Below are positions 60,981 through 64,000 of a stretch of 64,000 bases of DNA, in pieces. Source of the DNA: Nostoc paludosum FACHB-159 (GTDB taxonomy: Bacteria > Cyanobacteriota > Cyanobacteriia > Cyanobacteriales > Nostocaceae). The stretch covers positions 1-64,000 of the forward strand of contig NZ_JACJTU010000029.1 in the NCBI RefSeq assembly GCF_014698835.1, in the 5' to 3' direction. The notes below the pieces were generated by a model that saw only the letters and a list, made by a program, of their open reading frames with translations, was not told the DNA's origin and ran no database searches. Positions within the stretch are counted from its first letter, which is position 1. Every line of letters starts with the position of its first letter. A program made the translations under genes and the position numbers.

Positions 60981-63212
60981 ATGACTTCTGCTTTCAACTC
61001 GATGCTCAACACTCCTGAATCAAAACTTCCTCTAGAAGTGTGGGCTGGTGTAGAGTGTACGGTTAATCGTGTGGGTGAAGAGTATTTTGACCAGTTGGAA
61101 CGTAATGGTCATGCAAAGCGTTTAGATGACCTAGATCTATTTGCACAACTCGGCATACACGCCATCCGTTATCCAGTCCTTTGGGAGAGGATAGCGCCGG
61201 ATGGTTTGGAGAATGCTGATTGGTCGTGGGTAGATGAACGGCTGGAACGCTTGCGCGAACTTGGTATTCGTCCGATTGTGGGATTAGTGCATCATGGTAG
61301 CGGGCCGCGTGATACTAGCTTGGTAGACCCAGAATTTCCTGAGAAACTAGCGGTGTTTGCTCGTGCGGTTGCAAAACGATATCCTTGGATAACACACTAC
61401 ACACCGATAAATGAGCCACTGACTACAGCACGATTCAGTGGGATGTACGGTCACTGGTATCCTCACGGTAGGGACGATTTGACTTTCGTCCGTGCTTTGT
61501 TAGGGGAGTGTAAAGCGATCGCTCTTTCCATGCAAGCAATCCGCGAAGTCAACCCTAACGCGTTGCTAGTACAAACAGAAGATTTAGCTAAGATTTACAG
61601 TACACCAAAGCTGGCTTATCAAGCAGAATTTGAAAACGAGCGCCGCTGGTTAAGTTTTGATTTATTATGCGGTCGAGTCAACTCAACTCATTTCATCTGG
61701 GGGTACTTGCTAAAGTGCGGCATTAATGAAGCTGAATTTGAATTCTTTTTACAAAATCCTTGCCCACCTGACATTATCGGTGTTAACCATTATCTGACAA
61801 GCGATCGCTTTTTAGATGAAAACCTAGAAAATTATCCCACTTGGACGCATGGTGGTAATGGTCGGGACAAGTATGCAGATGTAGAAGCAGTACGAGTTTG
61901 CGCTGAGGGTTTGGCAGGGCCGCGGGCATTGCTCAAAGAGACATGGGAACGCTATCAACTACCCATTGCTGTCACTGAAGTTCATCTGAGTTGCACCCGC
62001 GAGGAGCAGCTACGTTGGTTCAATGAAGTTTGGAATGCAGCGCAAGAATTACGAGACGAGGGCGCAGACATTCGTGCTGTAACTGCTTGGTCACTTCTCG
62101 GCAGCTACGATTGGAATAGTTTAGTCACTCGCTCCGTAGGATATTACGAACCAGGCGTGTTCGATTTGCGCTCTCCACGTCCCAGACAAACAGCGATCGC
62201 CAAGATGGTGCGAGATTTCGCCACTGGGCATAAACCCAATCATCCACTACTTGACATACCAGGATGGTGGCATCGGCAAGAGCGCCTATTATACCCAGCG
62301 GTTAGTTGCGATAGGGGCAGAGGAGCAGAGGGGCAGAGGAGCAGAGGGGAATCTAAATCTATACTCTCCGCTCCTCCTCGTCCCCTGGCAATTGTTGGAG
62401 CCACGGGAACTTTAGGCAAGGCTTTTGCTCGGTTGTGTGAAGTACGAGGAATTCCCTATCGCTTGCTGACACGCCAACATATGGACATTGCCGATTCGGC
62501 TTCCGTCAATAAAGTACTTGCCGAGTTGCAACCGTGGGCGGTTGTGAACGCTGCGGGATACGTGCGGGTAGACGATGCAGAACGCGAACCCGATATTTGT
62601 TTAAAGGTGAACGCTGAAGGGCCAGCGATTTTAGCTACTGCTTGCGCTCAACATAACGTGGGACTGCTAACTTTTTCTTCGGATTTGGTATTCGATGGTG
62701 CTGAGTCTAATCCTTATGTGGAAACTGATACAGTTGCGCCCCTCAATGTATATGGATGTAGCAAAGTTTTAGCCGAAAAACTGGTATTGCGGGCTAATCC
62801 TGCATCGCTAGTGATTCGCACCAGCGCGTTTTTCGGGCCGTGGGATGATTATAACTTTGTCACCATCGCCCTACGCGAACTGAGTGCTGGAAATACTTTT
62901 GTCGCCGCCGAAGATGCGATCGTTTCGCCTACTTATGTACCCGATCTGGTCCATGCCAGCCTTGATTTATTGATTGATGGCGAGAACGGTTTGTGGCATT
63001 TGGCTAACAAAAGTGCTGTTGCTTGGGCTGACTTAGCCCGATTGGCAGCGAAAAAAGCAGGTGTGAGTGTCAGAGGTTTAATTTCTTTGCCTACCCAAGA
63101 ACTTGGCTTAATTGCCACTCGTCCAGCTTACAGCGTTCTTGGTAGCGATCGCGGTGAATTAATGCCACATCTTGACAGTGCAATTTCTCGTTATTTAGAA
63201 GAAAGAGGTTAA
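60981..63212 (+). CDS. GH1-like hydrolase / RmlD-type sugar-nucleotide reductase fusion
   Basis: This is a 743-residue fusion protein. Residues ~17-425 form a GH1-like TIM barrel with the acid/base glutamate in PINEPLTTARFSGMYG and the probable nucleophile in AVTEVHLSCTREEQL. Residues ~468-740 resemble dTDP-4-dehydrorhamnose reductase (RmlD): GATGTLGKAFARLCE binds NAD(P), VVNAAGYVRVDDAE and FDGAESNPYVETDTVAPLNV form the core, and YGCSKVLAEKL gives the Y-x-x-x-K pair. Residues ~445-457 lie in a linker made of an in-frame copy of the GGGGCAGAGGAGCAG repeat. How a glycosidase and a reductase act together is unknown. The gene follows the glf fusion on the same strand and may form one pathway with it. 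Confidence 0.9.
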   Translation: MTSAFNSMLNTPESKLPLEVWAGVECTVNRVGEEYFDQLERNGHAKRLDDLDLFAQLGIHAIRYPVLWERIAPDGLENADWSWVDERLERLRELGIRPIVGLVHHGSGPRDTSLVDPEFPEKLAVFARAVAKRYPWITHYTPINEPLTTARFSGMYGHWYPHGRDDLTFVRALLGECKAIALSMQAIREVNPNALLVQTEDLAKIYSTPKLAYQAEFENERRWLSFDLLCGRVNSTHFIWGYLLKCGINEAEFEFFLQNPCPPDIIGVNHYLTSDRFLDENLENYPTWTHGGNGRDKYADVEAVRVCAEGLAGPRALLKETWERYQLPIAVTEVHLSCTREEQLRWFNEVWNAAQELRDEGADIRAVTAWSLLGSYDWNSLVTRSVGYYEPGVFDLRSPRPRQTAIAKMVRDFATGHKPNHPLLDIPGWWHRQERLLYPAVSCDRGRGAEGQRSRGESKSILSAPPRPLAIVGATGTLGKAFARLCEVRGIPYRLLTRQHMDIADSASVNKVLAELQPWAVVNAAGYVRVDDAEREPDICLKVNAEGPAILATACAQHNVGLLTFSSDLVFDGAESNPYVETDTVAPLNVYGCSKVLAEKLVLRANPASLVIRTSAFFGPWDDYNFVTIALRELSAGNTFVAAEDAIVSPTYVPDLVHASLDLLIDGENGLWHLANKSAVAWADLARLAAKKAGVSVRGLISLPTQELGLIATRPAYSVLGSDRGELMPHLDSAISRYLEERG
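62313..62350. repeat. GGGGCAGAGGAGCAGA repeat in the domain linker
   Basis: This purine-rich tandem repeat lies in frame between the two domains of the fusion gene. Positions 62314-62339 are identical to 41818-41843 in coaT. Confidence 0.9.
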
Positions 63213-63422
63213 GTAGAAGGCAGGAGGCAGTGTTTCGACTACGCGGTAATCGAGCGAAGTCGAGATTCAACAACCAGGCAGAAGGGAAAAGCCAGTTTTT
63301 ATAAGAGTTTTAAACTTTTGTATTTTACATCTAATAATGATGTCTCCCTACTTAGTATAAAAAATTTTGGATTTTGGATTTGATTTCAATCTAAAATCCA
63401 AAATTGTTTCTAGTCCCCAATT
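63213..63422. other. Intergenic spacer with TTTTGGATT repeat
   Basis: Contains a GAGCGAAGTCGAGATTC piece near 63251-63267 and inverted TTTTGGATT / AATCCAAAA copies near 63365-63404, related to sequence near 25800. AATTATGTCAACG begins the next gene, without a strong ribosome-binding site. Confidence 0.6.
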
Positions 63423-63650
63423 ATGTCAACGATTTTAGTAACAGGAGGAGCCGGCTATATTGGTTCCCATGCTGTATTAGCTCTAAAAAACGCAGGTTAT
63501 GAAGTAATTGTTTTAGATAATCTGTCTAACGGACATCGAGAACTTGTAGAAGAAGTTTTGCAAGTAAAGTTGATTGTTGGAGATATGAGCGATCGCTCTC
63601 TTCTCGATGACATTTTTTCGACTCACAATATAACTGAAGCCAATTTGTAA
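63423..63650 (+). pseudogene. galE: Truncated UDP-glucose 4-epimerase (N-terminal NAD-binding part)
   Basis: The 75-residue frame has the intact start of GalE, with the NAD-binding ILVTGGAGYIGSHAVLALKN, VLDNLSNGHRE and VGDMSDRSLLDDIFSTHNI. After NIT the sequence leaves the family, reads TEANL and stops. A complete GalE has about 330 residues, so the catalytic and substrate domains are missing, and no galE sequence continues downstream. It is a broken or deleted copy at the end of the galactose locus. A functional GalE must be encoded elsewhere if the Leloir pathway works. Confidence 0.88.
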
Positions 63651-63823
63651 TACTCACCTCCAGCCAGAAGCAAGCTAATTAATTGCTAAAGTAACATTTC
63701 ATTTGGGTTTTCAAGTTTGCATGTGTAGCTTGATTTTTTCAAATTGGAGTTACCCAAATTAGGAAACTTGCTTTGCTATTAATAACCGCATCCACCTATG
63801 GATGTGATTTTTCGGAGGACTAA
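63651..63823. other. Spacer between the galE remnant and the next gene
   Basis: Non-coding sequence that replaces the missing galE body. It contains no recognised element other than CGGAGGA near 63813, a strong ribosome-binding site for the frame at 63824. Confidence 0.6.
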
Positions 63824-64000
63824 ATGGATTCAAAATATAACTTTCAATACTTTCAAGGAAATTCTCTTTCTCACCTGTTTGCTGAAGATATCGCAGATGC
63901 ATCTTATGGGTTTATCTTAAATTACCCTGCAACTGCTAGTTGGGCTGCTTATCCGAATCAGAAAAAATATTTTATTCAAGATGGCAGTAGTGAAGCCAGC
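63824..64000 (+). CDS. Partial unknown protein gene running off the window
   Basis: The gene begins at the ATG at 63824, five bases after CGGAGGA, and stays open for 59 codons to the window edge. It starts MDSKYNFQYFQGNSLSHLF and continues with AEDIADASYGFILNYPATAS. No family is recognised. The aromatic- and asparagine-rich sequence without a signal peptide could be a globular soluble protein. Its product is not determinable from this fragment. Confidence 0.7.
   Translation, partial: MDSKYNFQYFQGNSLSHLFAEDIADASYGFILNYPATASWAAYPNQKKYFIQDGSSEAS

Overview
The window looks like the chromosome of a filamentous, heterocyst-type cyanobacterium close to Nostoc. The reasons are the many HIP1 octamers (GCGATCGC), a photosystem I psaB gene, cyanobacterium-typical families (vMAP-type AAA ATPase, DUF4912 proteins, DUF4347/cadherin/RTX giant protein, CoaR/CoaT), AT-rich spacers and a heavy load of short tandem repeats and MITE-like palindromic elements. 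No rRNA, tRNA, CRISPR array or complete insertion sequence was seen.

Layout. 0-8 kb: a small membrane-anchored protein, a solitary CheR methyltransferase, an aspartate-type aminotransferase, a SAM methyltransferase, a cytoplasmic 5'-nucleotidase-like phosphatase and a vMAP/AAA ATPase. 8-20.5 kb: a small anchored protein, a 2252-residue secreted DUF4347/cadherin/RTX protein and a divergent zinc metalloprotease. 20.5-28 kb: a DUF4118/PAS hybrid histidine kinase, an alpha/beta hydrolase, a HugZ-like flavin/heme protein, and a DUF4350-MoxR pair. 28-39 kb: a large SNF2 helicase resembling DpdE, an Rpn/DUF4351 nuclease, a WYL-regulator remnant, a phosphate-binding-protein/DUF4912 fusion and a polytopic membrane protein. 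39-42.4 kb: the cobalt efflux module coaR/coaT. Its divergent promoters share one perfect operator, and an unannotated 38-codon ORF sits immediately before coaR.

43.6-63.7 kb: a mostly plus-strand sugar locus. It holds GH2 hydrolase, galT, a degenerate M24 peptidase coupled to galK, a cupin, a PhyH-type oxygenase, GH43, a glycosyltransferase/UDP-galactopyranose-mutase fusion, a GH1/RmlD-type reductase fusion and a truncated galE. Together these suggest release of galactose from a glycan, its conversion to UDP-galactose by the Leloir route, and use of UDP-galactofuranose in a surface or storage glycan. A stand-alone psaB paralogue and an acetyltransferase of different base composition interrupt the locus on the minus strand.

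Repeats shape coding ends and linkers here. An identical 26-bp repeat lies in frame inside both coaT and the GH1/RmlD fusion. The 3' ends of at least three genes (methyltransferase, metalloprotease, DUF4350 protein) run into intergenic repeat sequence that now encodes their C-terminal tails.
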